This document shows positions 12,681 to 23,400 of a stretch of DNA of 64,000 bases, piece by piece. The stretch comes from Dactylis glomerata (taxonomy: Eukaryota; Streptophyta; Magnoliopsida; Poales; Poaceae): contig QXEO01001021.1 in assembly GCA_007115705.1 (NCBI GenBank), positions 1-64,000 of the forward strand, given 5' to 3'. The notes beneath the pieces are model-generated. The model was not told the origin of the DNA and searched no databases. It saw only the letters and a program-made list of their open reading frames with translations. Made by a program: the position numbers and the translations under genes. The stretch's first letter is position 1. The number at the start of each line of letters is the position of its first letter.

Positions 12681-14978
12681 ATGCTGGGCGGAGTGTTCAT
12701 TCGGACGGGGTCTGTGATAGCAGCTTCGGGAGTGCGCGTGGTCTCTGGCCTCGTCCAGAGGCTAGGCTCGCTCAGTTTCGTCAGTGACAACGCCGGTTGT
12801 CTCGGTGGCCGGCCGTTCCCCAGGGATGGCCGGATTATGTCTTTCGGTTCCCACGAGGTGTACGTGGGGACTGAGAGAATTTGCAGGAAGGAGGTGCTGG
12901 TGGCGTCGGATCCTCCGTCACATCGGCTGGCTCACGCTGGGCGTAGCGCTCGCTCAGTAGAGTCGGCTGAGGTGATGATGGCCGGCACATCCGTGCCGCC
13001 GGCGGAAGATGCCGGCAAAGCAGCAGCGGCCGGAGCTTCTCCTCCGGAGCCGCCGAAGGTCAAGAGGTCGGCGCGTCCTCCGTTGGAGCGTGCGGAGAAC
13101 CTGGCCGGCACTTCCGGTGTGCCGGCTAGGGGCGAGGTTCTTCTTCCCATCATCGACCGGCTTCTCGAGCCGGTGCGATCCGGCGTTGATCCGGAGCAGA
13201 CAAGGGAGGTCCTGGAGGGATCTCGTCAGGCCCTCGTCGACAAGGCCCTGGCCATGAACCAGGAGCGCGAACGGTTTAACCGGCAACTCCGTGAGTATGA
13301 GGCAGCCCATGGTTTTACTCCTGTAGTAATCCGGCCTAGCCGGATAGAAGAGGTTAGAACTAGAGGCAGAAATCTTAATGCTGAGATAGGAAAAGATGCT
13401 AGAGATAAGAGTCATACCGCAACTAGTACTGTGCCTAAGGTAGTCTATAGTTCGCCAGTAAAGAACCTTAGAGCAGCGGCCGAGGTAGCTAAGGATTTAT
13501 CTTGTTTATCCGGCGAAGCACTGCGTGAGCAGCAAGCCCGGCTTAACCAACTTTTGTCTGAAGCTACAAAGCAGCAGGAGGCCTTTAAGAAGGCAAACCC
13601 AGGTGCCGGGGCATCCCAGTTCATTGTGTCGGCGGGAGGTGCCGGCGTGAGGTCGAGGGGCCAAGCCTCGTCCCCGCATCCTAGCGCCCGGCGTGCCGGA
13701 AGTGTGACCTCTGGCCGCCGGGACAAGCAGATCCAGGTGTACGATCCGGCTGCCGCCGGAAAGCAGGCGATGGTGCAGAAGAATGTCGGCCAAGCTGACA
13801 AGTATGTCGGCAGCAAGAAGCCCGGCCAGAGTGTGCCGGCCGGGCATGAAGCAGCAGCGGCCGGTGGTGGCCGGAGTAACAGTGCAGTCCGGCGTCAGCA
13901 ACAGGGCGCCGGAGGGGCAGCGCAGCAGCAGGGTGCAGGCCATCCGGGACACCGAGAGGATGACGGCAATTCCGCCCTTGCCAGGGCGGGATATCAGCAG
14001 CAGCATCAGCAAGGCCGGCATAGTGAGCAGCATCAGCCGGAGCAGCAGCAGCAGATGATCGCAGGCCCAATAGCATCCCGGCTTGGACCTCGGTCCTTGG
14101 AAGCCAATGATGCACGTTTCAAGCTGGACAAGCTCCACCAATCAGAGTTGGTGGAGAGACAAGGAGCTCCGGGCCCTATGTGTTTCGGACCCCGGATTAT
14201 GGGAGAGCCGGTGCCTTACTTCTTCCAGCTCGCGCGTGGCGCGAGGACATATAATGGCAGTACGAAGCCGGAAGATTGGTTGGAGGATTACTCCACAGCG
14301 GTGAACATCGCCGGAGGAAACCTCAGATGGGTGGTACGATATGTGCCGCAGATGTTGGAAGGTCCAGCCAGGATATGGCTGAATAATTTGCCGGCCGGGA
14401 GTATCAACGGCTGGATTGATTTCGAAGAGCAGTTTGTGTCGAACTTTACCAGTACATACAAGAGGCCCAACCGTCCGCAGCAGCTGGCTAACTGCCGGCA
14501 AGGAGTGAATGAGACTGACCGTGACTATCTGACCAGGTGGTGCACGTTGCGCAATTCCTGCGAAGGAATCAATGAGCAGCAGGCCATCATGTGGTTCGCT
14601 CATGGGTGCCAACATGGCACCATGCTGTGGCAAAAGCTTCAGAGGCAAATGCCGGCCACGCTGGCCGAAACAATCAAGATCGCTGATAGTTATGCTCCGG
14701 GAGATCCCAAGCAGCCCAGTCTCGATTCACAAGGACAGGGGCAAACCCAGGGGAACACCAGCAATGCCGGGAGATCAGGGCAGTTCTATCGCCCGGATAA
14801 CCGGAATAAGAGAAGAGATGAGCGGCCGGATTATCGGTACGGAGCAGCACAAGTTGCAGCTGTGGAGGAAGAGAAAGGGGGCGCCGGCAGTAGCCAGCGT
14901 CCGAGATATGAGAACTATCAGCAGCCTCAGCAGCAGCCGCAGCAGCAAGCACAGCCGTTCCAGAAGAAGAATGTCTAG
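12681..14978 (+). CDS. RLG1 Gag, ended by an in-frame TAG
   Basis: Structural capsid polyprotein that would package the element RNA. The frame is open from 12621, but that ATG lies inside the LTR, so I place the start at 12681; the true start is uncertain. The first half is low-complexity, rich in Ala, Gly, Gln and Arg. The retrotransposon gag domain lies at about 14200-14700, with the WLEDY, ARIWLNNLP, W-DFEEQF and YLTRW segments seen in plant gypsy Gag. A Gln-rich tail precedes TAG at 14976-14978. The same frame continues past this stop into the zinc knuckle and protease, so the TAG is most simply a CAG-to-TAG mutation in a single gag-pol frame; a natural gag/pol stop is possible but less likely. 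Confidence 0.85.
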   Translation: MLGGVFIRTGSVIAASGVRVVSGLVQRLGSLSFVSDNAGCLGGRPFPRDGRIMSFGSHEVYVGTERICRKEVLVASDPPSHRLAHAGRSARSVESAEVMMAGTSVPPAEDAGKAAAAGASPPEPPKVKRSARPPLERAENLAGTSGVPARGEVLLPIIDRLLEPVRSGVDPEQTREVLEGSRQALVDKALAMNQERERFNRQLREYEAAHGFTPVVIRPSRIEEVRTRGRNLNAEIGKDARDKSHTATSTVPKVVYSSPVKNLRAAAEVAKDLSCLSGEALREQQARLNQLLSEATKQQEAFKKANPGAGASQFIVSAGGAGVRSRGQASSPHPSARRAGSVTSGRRDKQIQVYDPAAAGKQAMVQKNVGQADKYVGSKKPGQSVPAGHEAAAAGGGRSNSAVRRQQQGAGGAAQQQGAGHPGHREDDGNSALARAGYQQQHQQGRHSEQHQPEQQQQMIAGPIASRLGPRSLEANDARFKLDKLHQSELVERQGAPGPMCFGPRIMGEPVPYFFQLARGARTYNGSTKPEDWLEDYSTAVNIAGGNLRWVVRYVPQMLEGPARIWLNNLPAGSINGWIDFEEQFVSNFTSTYKRPNRPQQLANCRQGVNETDRDYLTRWCTLRNSCEGINEQQAIMWFAHGCQHGTMLWQKLQRQMPATLAETIKIADSYAPGDPKQPSLDSQGQGQTQGNTSNAGRSGQFYRPDNRNKRRDERPDYRYGAAQVAAVEEEKGGAGSSQRPRYENYQQPQQQPQQQAQPFQKKNV

Positions 14979-16187
14979 ACCAACAAGAATGCCGGCGGAG
15001 CCGCCGGCCAGAAGAAGCAGTGGCCGAAGTATACTGTGGGTCTTGCCATGGACAAGCCTTGTGTGTTTCACACATTCCAGCCGGGAAGGCCGGCAAACCA
15101 TTTGACAAGGAACTGTTCATGGCTGGACGACATATTAGCAGGTCGTGCAGGTCCCTGGGGACCGGCTAGACCCTCTGTCCCGGCAGCTCCATCGCCGTTG
15201 ACAGGTGCCAATACAATTGCAGTCCCACCTAGGCCGGGTAATCCTGGGAATCAGAGCAACGCCGGAAATGCCGGCGTAAATCAAGTTGACCAGAGCTATA
15301 ATCCGGAATATAACGCCGGAGGCCCAGGAGCGGGCCGGAATGAGTACAAGGAGTATGATCAGAGCTATATGGTCTTTGAGACCGAGAGAACAGACAAGCA
15401 GAGCTTGTACCGGCGGAGTCTGGAGGTGAATGCCGTTATGTCGGCTGTGCCAAAGCTGATGTACTGGTCTGACCAGGCTGTTGGTTGGGACAGGGCAGAT
15501 CATCCCCGGATCATGCCAAATCCCGGCGGATATGCTCTGGTGATGGATCCGACATTCGTCGGGCCGGCTAATAACGTGAGATTCAGCAAGGTCCTCATTG
15601 ATAATGGAAGCAGCATCAACATCATGTATCGAGATACGATGGAGAAGCTGGGAATCAAGGAAAATATGCTGGAACCAAGCAAGACCACGTTCCACGGCAT
15701 TGTGCCGGGACTTTCGTGTGCGCCGATGGGCAAGATCCGGATGGATGTCATGTTTGGCAGCCGGGATAACTGCAGGGTGGAAAACCTCATGTTCGAGGTG
15801 GTTGATCTGGAGAGCCCCTACCATGCTTTGCTGGGTAGACCGGCACTGGCAAAATTCATGGCCTCTACGCATGTGGCGTATCTGAAGATGAAGATGCCGG
15901 GACCCAAAGGGGTGATCACCATCATTGGTGATTACAAGCGTTCGATGGCATGTGCCACCGCCGGATCCAATCTGGCCGAGACTCTGATCATTGCAGAGGA
16001 GAGGAAGAGGCTCAAGCGAGCAGTGGAGATTGCTGAAACGGTCGTGGCCGGCAAATATATGCCGGGCATGACAAATCCCGGCGGCAGTGCTTCTTTTCAA
16101 GTAGGCAAGGAAGTCAAAAAGGTGCCACTGGATGAAGCTTTCCCGGAGCGCCATGCCCTGGTTGGGGCAAGTTTGGATCCCAAATAG
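14979..16187 (+). CDS. RLG1 zinc knuckle and aspartic protease segment of gag-pol
   Basis: Continues the Gag frame after the TAG at 14976; the first Met is at 15036. A Cys/His cluster at about 15057-15120 (CVFH then H-x4-C) is the nucleic-acid-binding knuckle found between Gag and protease in this lineage. The pepsin-like protease follows: VLIDNGSSINIMY at about 15591-15630 is the active-site loop, with Asp-Asn-Gly where Tat elements usually have Asp-Gly-Gly, and YHALLGRPAL closes the fold. The segment ends at TAG 16185-16187 after Asp-Pro-Lys, where relatives have Gln. The protease would cut the polyprotein, so the two stops together should silence this copy unless read through. Confidence 0.85.
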   Translation, partial: TNKNAGGAAGQKKQWPKYTVGLAMDKPCVFHTFQPGRPANHLTRNCSWLDDILAGRAGPWGPARPSVPAAPSPLTGANTIAVPPRPGNPGNQSNAGNAGVNQVDQSYNPEYNAGGPGAGRNEYKEYDQSYMVFETERTDKQSLYRRSLEVNAVMSAVPKLMYWSDQAVGWDRADHPRIMPNPGGYALVMDPTFVGPANNVRFSKVLIDNGSSINIMYRDTMEKLGIKENMLEPSKTTFHGIVPGLSCAPMGKIRMDVMFGSRDNCRVENLMFEVVDLESPYHALLGRPALAKFMASTHVAYLKMKMPGPKGVITIIGDYKRSMACATAGSNLAETLIIAEERKRLKRAVEIAETVVAGKYMPGMTNPGGSASFQVGKEVKKVPLDEAFPERHALVGASLDPK

Positions 16188-19100
16188 GAAAGCGAGCTCA
16201 TCAGCTTCCTCCGTGAGAATCGGGATATCTTTGCATGGTCTACTTCGGACCTGCAAGGTGTGCCGAGGGAGCTGGCTGAGCACGCATTGCACGTGAGACC
16301 CGATGCTAAGCCAGTGAAGCAGCCGCTCCGGCGGAATGCCGGCGATAGAAGGAAAGCCATATGGGAGGAAGTGGCCAGGCTCTTAGCCTCTGGCTTTATC
16401 AAGGAAGTACTTCATCCGGATTGGGTGTCTAATCCGGTTTTGGTGGAAAAGAAGAAAGATGAGCCCGTCATAGTGAAAGTATGGCGGATGTGTGTTGATT
16501 ACACCAACTTGAACAAGGCATGTCCTAAAGATCCATTCCCGCTGCCTCGGATCGATCAAGTGATTGATTCCACAGCCGGATGTGAACTGTTATCTTTCGT
16601 AGATGCTTATTCTGGTTTCCACCAGATCCCCTTGTTTGAGCCAGATCAAATAAAAACATCCTTTATTACCCCGTACGGGGCTTATTGCTATCTCACTATG
16701 CCGTTCGGTTTAAGAAATGCCGGCGCAACTTACCAAAGATGTATGCAAAAGTGTTTGCACGAGCAGATAGATAAAAATGTGCAGGTATATGTCGATGATA
16801 TCGTCATAAAAACCAAGGAGAGCAAGACTCTCATAGATGATCTCCGGGAAACCTTTGGGAACCTGAGGAGATTCCGGATGAAGTTGAATCCGGCTAAGTG
16901 CACCTTTGGTGTGCCGGCGGGCAAGTTGCTCGGGTTCCTTGTTTCCAGCCGGGGTATTGAGGTGAATCCCGGCAAGATTCGTGCCATAGAAAGGATGAAG
17001 CCGCCGACAGATTTGAGGGAAGTACAGAAGTTCACTGGGTGCCTCGCATCCCTGAGCCGTTTCATAAGCCGGCTGGGAGAGAAAGCCCTGCCGTTATATC
17101 AGTTGATGAAAAAGTCCGACACATTTGTCTGGACAACGCAAGCAGATGCAGCTTTCAAGGAATTGAAACAGTTGTTGTCAACAGCGCCGGTATTAGCGTC
17201 TCCGATGCCCCGGGAGCCAATGTTGCTCTATATAGCGGCAACCAACCGAGTTGTCAGTGCTGTGGTGGTAGTAGAGCGAGAGGAAGGAGGCAAAACCGTG
17301 CAGCGGCCGGTATATTATCTGAGTGAAGTCCTCTCCACCTCAAAGCAAAATTACCCCCACTATCAGAAGATGACCTATGGTGTCTATATGGCGGCCAAGA
17401 AGCTCAAGCATTACTTCCAAGAGCATCCAATCCGGGTAGTGGCCGAGGCCCCTATCTCGGAAATTATAGGCAACAAAGATGCCAGCGGCCGGATAGCAAA
17501 GTGGGCAATAGAGCTTTCACCATATACACCGCAGTACGATAAGAGGGATACAATCAAGTCCCAGGTCTTGGCTGATTTCTTTATTGACTGGGCCGAGATA
17601 CAGTATGAGCCACCATTGCCAGATGCCAATTATTGGAGGATGCATTTCGATGGGTCCAAGACAATCCATGGCTTGGGTGCCGGCATAGTTCTCAGTTCAC
17701 CAAAGAATGACCAGCTGAGATACGTCCTGCAGATTCACTTTGCAGCATCAAATAATGTGGCGGAATATGAGGCACTTGTGCATGGCCTGAAGGTGTCTAA
17801 GGACATAGGAATTCGCCGGATTATGTGCTTCGGAGATTCTGACTTAGTGATTCAGCAGTGTTCCGGCATATGGGACGCGCATGATGCTAACATGGCATCA
17901 TACCGTTTCCTAGTGCAGCAGTTAAGTGGTTACTTTGAAGGTTGTGAGTTCCGGCACGTTCTCCGGGCTCAGAATGATGCAGCCGATGCATTATCCAAGC
18001 TGGGGTCTTCCCGAGATTCAATCCCGCCCGGCATTTCGCTGGAGCATCTGAGGAAGCCATCGATCAAACCCTCGCCGGAGTCATCCTCCATTTATGTCCC
18101 GCCAGGTCCAGACGAAGCAGTTCCAATGGACATAGATGCCGGAGCCAGGACGGATAACCCGGGGACTGTTTCCTCAGTCCCGGGGACTGGGCTGGCATAT
18201 GCTGTTAATATAGTATTCCGGAGCAAAACTAAAGGCAAGGGTAAAATGTGCCAAGAGGTTGTGCCGGTATACCCGGGGACTGCTCCGGCATACCCGGGGA
18301 CTGATTCTTCAGTCCCGGGGACTTCGCAGCCCATGGAGATCGATTATGTGTCGGTCGAAATGATGGAAATAGATCAGGCAGTGTTCACTGTCAGGGAAGT
18401 GCCCTCATGGGCACGTCCTATCATGAACTTCATGGTGGATGGTCAAGTGCCGGCGGATGAAACCGAGGCCCGCCGGGTTATAAGGAGATCCAAAGCGTAT
18501 ACCATCATCAACAAAGAAATATACAAGAGAAGTACCACCGGAGTATTGCAGAGATGTGTCGAATCTGCGGAGGGTCTGGAGATGCTCCGGGAAATTCACC
18601 AGGGGGAGTGTGGTCACCATGCTTCGTCCAGGGCATTGGTGGCAAAGGTATTCCGGCATGGCTTCTATTGGCCAACGGCACTGCAAGAGGCAGAAAACTT
18701 GGTCCGGAAATGTAATGGGTGTCAAAGATATGCCCACCAGATTCATCAGCCGGCATCTGCCCTGAAAACTATCCCAATAACCTGGCCCTTTGCTATTTGG
18801 GGCCTGGATATGGTCGGGGCTTTTAAGCCGGCCAGAGGGAAAATGACCCATATCCTGGTCATGGTGGACAAGTTCACCAAGTGGATTGAAGTGAAGCCCA
18901 TAAGCAAGTGTGATGGTCACACAGCAGTGAAATTCTTAAAGGATATAATCTTGAGATATGGTGTTCCTCATAGCATCATCACTGACAATGGGTCAAACTT
19001 TGCCCAAGGGCCATTTGCCAGATTTTGTGAGGAGGTGGGAATCCGGCTGGACGTTGCGTCGGTTGCCCACCCTTGTGCCAATGGCCAAGTAGAGAGATCG

Positions 19101-19673
19101 AATGGGCTAGTATTATCCGGCATAAAACCCCGGCTGATAGAGCCCCTGGAGAAAACTCCGGGATGTTGGCTAGATGAGCTGCCAGCAGTGCTGTGGAGTT
19201 TAAGAACTACTCCGAATAGATCAACAGGCTACACACCATTTTTCCTGGTGTATGGAGCAGAAGCTGTGCTTCCAACAGATGTAATACATGATGCACCAAG
19301 AATAGTGCTATATACTGAGGAAGAGGCTAAAGAAGCCAGAGAAAATGATGTTGATCTGCTAGAGGAAGCAAGGGAAATAACTCTGTCAAGAACAGCAGTA
19401 TATCAGCAGAACCTCAGACGCTATCATGCGCAGAAGGTAAATCCAAGGAGATTTCAAGAGGGAGATCTAGTACTCCGGCTAAAGCAAGGAACAGAAGGCC
19501 GGCATAAGTTAACTCCTCCATGGGAGGGGCCATTCATTGTGAGCAGAGCTCTGCACAATGATGCCTATTATCTTATAGATGCGCAGGACCCCAAGAAGAA
19601 TAAGGCGGACAGGTCCGGAGAAGAAACCAAGAGGCCATGGAACATAGCTCTACTGCGCCCCTTTTACTCCTGA
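16188..19673 (+). CDS. RLG1 reverse transcriptase, RNase H and integrase
   Basis: Third part of the same frame, open to the stop at 19673; the first Met is at 16260. Residues counted from there. RT: the DYTNLNKACPKDPFPLPRID segment, MPFGLRNAGATYQR, and the catalytic YVDD at 177-180. The native RNase H that follows looks degenerate (LYIAATNRVVSA where active enzymes have a D-A-S motif). A second RNase H starts near residue 464 (HFDGSKTIHGLGAG, AEYEALVHGL, FGDSDLV), as in Tat elements. A Pro/Gly/Thr-rich linker with 21 bp repeats comes next. Integrase: HHCC zinc finger near 785-825, then catalytic Asp in GLDMVG, Asp in ITDNGSN and Glu in VERSNG. No frameshift seen. All catalytic residues of RT, second RNase H and integrase are present. 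Confidence 0.92.
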   Translation, partial: ESELISFLRENRDIFAWSTSDLQGVPRELAEHALHVRPDAKPVKQPLRRNAGDRRKAIWEEVARLLASGFIKEVLHPDWVSNPVLVEKKKDEPVIVKVWRMCVDYTNLNKACPKDPFPLPRIDQVIDSTAGCELLSFVDAYSGFHQIPLFEPDQIKTSFITPYGAYCYLTMPFGLRNAGATYQRCMQKCLHEQIDKNVQVYVDDIVIKTKESKTLIDDLRETFGNLRRFRMKLNPAKCTFGVPAGKLLGFLVSSRGIEVNPGKIRAIERMKPPTDLREVQKFTGCLASLSRFISRLGEKALPLYQLMKKSDTFVWTTQADAAFKELKQLLSTAPVLASPMPREPMLLYIAATNRVVSAVVVVEREEGGKTVQRPVYYLSEVLSTSKQNYPHYQKMTYGVYMAAKKLKHYFQEHPIRVVAEAPISEIIGNKDASGRIAKWAIELSPYTPQYDKRDTIKSQVLADFFIDWAEIQYEPPLPDANYWRMHFDGSKTIHGLGAGIVLSSPKNDQLRYVLQIHFAASNNVAEYEALVHGLKVSKDIGIRRIMCFGDSDLVIQQCSGIWDAHDANMASYRFLVQQLSGYFEGCEFRHVLRAQNDAADALSKLGSSRDSIPPGISLEHLRKPSIKPSPESSSIYVPPGPDEAVPMDIDAGARTDNPGTVSSVPGTGLAYAVNIVFRSKTKGKGKMCQEVVPVYPGTAPAYPGTDSSVPGTSQPMEIDYVSVEMMEIDQAVFTVREVPSWARPIMNFMVDGQVPADETEARRVIRRSKAYTIINKEIYKRSTTGVLQRCVESAEGLEMLREIHQGECGHHASSRALVAKVFRHGFYWPTALQEAENLVRKCNGCQRYAHQIHQPASALKTIPITWPFAIWGLDMVGAFKPARGKMTHILVMVDKFTKWIEVKPISKCDGHTAVKFLKDIILRYGVPHSIITDNGSNFAQGPFARFCEEVGIRLDVASVAHPCANGQVERSNGLVLSGIKPRLIEPLEKTPGCWLDELPAVLWSLRTTPNRSTGYTPFFLVYGAEAVLPTDVIHDAPRIVLYTEEEAKEARENDVDLLEEAREITLSRTAVYQQNLRRYHAQKVNPRRFQEGDLVLRLKQGTEGRHKLTPPWEGPFIVSRALHNDAYYLIDAQDPKKNKADRSGEETKRPWNIALLRPFYS
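18158..18323 (+). repeat. Five copies of CCCGGGGACT in the pol linker
   Basis: Copies begin at 18158, 18179, 18272, 18293 and 18314; spacings are 21, 93, 21 and 21 bp, so the repeats stay in frame and encode Pro-Gly-Thr motifs (VPGT, YPGT, NPGT) between RNase H and integrase. The core CGGGGACT also occurs just before the 3' LTR (25857-25864). Confidence 0.85.
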
Positions 19674-20443
19674 GCAACACAATGTATGTATTTCCATATT
19701 TTCCTTTGTATGCCGGCGTGTTGTGCCGGCACAAGACTAATGAATGAAATACCGGCATCCCGAAGAAGCCGGGTAACTAGCTCCGAGGTATATTTGTGGT
19801 TTATTTACAGTTTTTTGCTATATGCCGGCTGGCTTTATTTGAATGTTTCCTATGTCGGCCTAGTAATGTGTCGGCACCAAAGGCCACTTTTCGACTCAGC
19901 TGCTGTCCGAAACCCGGCTTCATGGCTAGCAAGAGTAGATGCCGGAGATTGTCTACACATGGAAAACGGCTAAGGAAATGTAAAGCAAGCGAACCGACAT
20001 TTTCGTTAAAATTAAAGTTAAAATTGGAAGTGTCGGATGATTTGAAGTCTAAGTTTCAAAGTTAAAGTACTGTATGTTCGATGAAGCAACCTTGAGACTC
20101 ATACGTCGAAAGCCAAATAAGGTAGACAAGCAGCCAAGGTTGTGAAATTGAGGAAACAGGAAAACAACTCGGTGACTTAGCCAAAAGATGATCCGGCATT
20201 AGTAACAAGCAAACCAAGATAAAACTTGTTCAGATAGCAAACCAAAGGAAAGTAAACGTATATCTTACAACTGCACCCGGCATACCGGGGATCTGATAAA
20301 GCTTAAAGTGTTTTTGATGCAAAGATTCAAGGGGCAGACGCGGGGCCGCCAGCAGGTGGAGCAGTAGCAGTCGAAGTGGCGGCCTCAGGTGTGCCGGACC
20401 CAGCAGATGGAATGGAGCCATCACCTCCGCCCGGGGCAGATGC
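19674..20443. other. RLG1 spacer between pol and the antisense gene
   Basis: About 770 bp between the pol stop and the end of the convergent antisense gene. It is rich in CCGGC motifs and AT-rich in the second half. It presumably holds 3' untranslated sequence of both transcripts. I see no further gene. Confidence 0.6.
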
Positions 20444-23400
20444 CTATTCCGGAGCTTCTGTGTCGGCTTCCTCAGCTTCATCTTCATCTTGGCTGGAGTC
20501 GGAACCCTCAGCAGCAGCAGATGTCCCGGCATCGTCATTCTTCTCCGGCTCGCGGATGTCCCGGACGAATTTGTCGGTGTCGGCATAGTCCACATAACTA
20601 TGGGCCAACTCCTTGCGGCGACGGATATGATCCGGATCCGTGGTCCAGATGGATCCTTCGCGCACGGTGCGCAAAGTCTCCAAGTCTGCCTTTTCATACC
20701 AAGACAAGAAGTAGCTGAGGGCTTCGTCAGCTCCAACCCTCGCGCCGGAATCTCGCCACTCCCGGAGGCGAACCTTGGCAAGCTGCAGGTCGTTGCCGAG
20801 GTCAACCGGATCAGTGGGAGTCCTTTGTCCCGGCCAGAGGGCAGAGAATGCCTCCTGGGCGCCGTAGAAGAGCTCTTCAGTGTAAAGGGTCATGGCCTCC
20901 TTCCGGGACTGCAGGGCCAGCAGCTGCTCCGACATGTCCCAGTTGGGCGAGTCAACCGGAACACCCCGGTTTTCTCGGTCCAACTGCAAAACCCTCTCAA
21001 CGTCAGCGACGGAAGTGGGAAACATGCCTGCAGAATAGAAACAATGTTAGCAAAAGGAAAATATGTCGGCATAGATGCTATGCCGAAAAAGATTACACTA
21101 TGTCGGGAAGGATAAAAGGGGAAAGGATTTGAAGCTTACGGGCAAGGTCGGCATTCAGCTGTGCAACTGTAACCTCCCATTTGGTGGCCTGCTCCTTCAG
21201 GCTATCCAGTTCAGCGTGGGCGTTGGAGGCATCAGTCTCGGAGGTAACAAGCAGGGTCTGGGTTTTCTTCAGTAGGCCCTCCCTCTGTTCCTTTTCGTCC
21301 AGCAGCTCGGTGATCCGGCCCTTCAACTGCTCAACCTCGGCCTTGTGACCGGCATCCCGGTCGTCCAGTTGCTTGGCCACATCCACCGAGGACACACAAT
21401 CCTGGTGGCGTGCCTCCAGTGCAGCCTTCTCATCTGCAAAGATTTCAAGTTAAAAGGATTTGAAGAAAGAAAACAGTGACAAAGAGTAAAGGATTTGAAG
21501 TATAAAGTAGCTATCCGGGTAACAGCAGGATCCGGCATACCAGTAAGCTCTTTCACCCTCTTGAGAAGCTCGGTGACTTGCGCTTCGGCACCAGCTGAAG
21601 AATGTCGGCACAAGGTTACGTGTCGGCAAGAGTAAGCATTGCAAAGTAAAGAGAGGAAAGATATCCGGCATACAGCAGTATGTCGGCAAAGATTACCTTT
21701 CTGGGACAGCTCCTGCTGAAGCTTGCTGTGTGCGTCAGATAGCTTCCGGTGCTCGCACACCACCTCATGGAACATGTCGGCCCGGGTGTTGTTCATGCGC
21801 TGCAAAAATGCCGGGATTTGAAATGTCAGCAGAGAAATTTGACATGATAATTAAAGTGAAGATTTTATCAAGTGATCATTCTTTTAAAGACCCGGCACAG
21901 GTGCTGCGCACCTATCCCGGCTCTCGGTGACTAGGATTTGAAGCTCGAATCGAGCTTATATCCCGGTCAAGAGGATTTGAAAGATAATAGAGATGTGAAA
22001 TTGTTAAAGACCCAGCACAGGTGCTGCGCACCTATCCCGGCCCTCGGTGACTAGGATTTGAAGCTCGGATCGAGCTCATATGTCGGCAGTTAATTCAAAA
22101 GAAGCTAGCTAAAGGACTATGAGAAAATCCCGGATGTCCATATCCCGGACAGCCGACATTTTCGGGGACTGGGGATATGTGTGTAAATAGAGAGGACTTA
22201 CGTTGGTGGCATCGGCCAACTTGTGAAGTCTTTGCTGGAGGCTGAGGAGCTCGCTGGCGATCGGTATGGGCTTCGCTGCCAGGAAGTCGCTTGGGTCGCC
22301 ACTGGTCTTGGCTTCGGCCAGCTTCTTGCTCCTTGAGTCCGCAGTGTCCATGTTGCTGGCGTCGTTCCATTTGATGCACTGCTCCTTAAGAGAGCCGAGG
22401 CTCTGATCACTTTTCGTCGCAAGAGGGACGAGGCCCTCGAGTTCTGGGGTGTCGAAGAAGTTGGTCCGGTACCCCGGCCGGGCTGCTGCCCTGCCAAGAT
22501 GCAGGGCCAGAGCAGACCTGGTCCAGGACGCTGCCTTAGGAGGAGCAGTTGCGGCAGATGGTGTGCCGGACTTGGCCGGCTGAATCTTCAACGTGCCGGT
22601 CTGGGCCGGTGCAGTGGTCTTGGCCCGGGTAGTGGACTTGGCCGGTGCAGTGGTCTTGGCCGGTGCAGTGGTCTTGGCCGGTGCTGGGGTCTTGTCAGCT
22701 GAAGGAGTCTCGGGTGCGGGCTGTTCCGGCGCGGCCGGTGCATCTTGGCCAGCAGAGGCAGGATCCGGAATAGTCCGGACTTCCGGCACTAAAGGGCCTT
22801 TACCCTTGATGTCTGCTCCGGCGTTTTCAGTTGTGCCGACGTCGCCGGTGGGCGCGCCGGAGTCTGGTACTTCTTGGTGGGCTTCTATGTCCATGTGGAC
22901 ATCAGGAGCTGGAGGTTCCTGTTGAGCCCCTGAGTCCATGTGGACGTCGGGGGCAGAGGTGTCTTGTTCCGGCGGAGGAACGTCCTTCGCCGGGGAGGAG
23001 GTCTTGTCGGGCGCAGGCGAGGATGCCGGCGCCGGGGAGCTCGTGTGACTGGCAGAGGGAATGTCGGAGGTAGCAGGGGCAGCGGGCTTGGTAACCTTCG
23101 GGTCGCCGCTCAAGCCAGAAGCTTGTTCCGGCTCAAGAGGAGCACTGAAAGAGAGAAAACACCAAGTCAGTAATACAAACAAGAGATATGTCGGAGGAAA
23201 TGCAAAGAAAAGGAAATTTACCCCGAGGCAACAGGCCTCTGTTTCTTCTGTTTGGGCACGCCGACCTTCTGCCTTTTCGACCTCTGAGGTATGTCGGACG
23301 GGGGCTTCACACCTCGCTTCCGGCCGGCACGTCCGCCGGTGGAAGGAGGTCCCTGGTTCAAAGGGGCGGCGTCGATAACCACATCGTCCGGGATAGCTGA

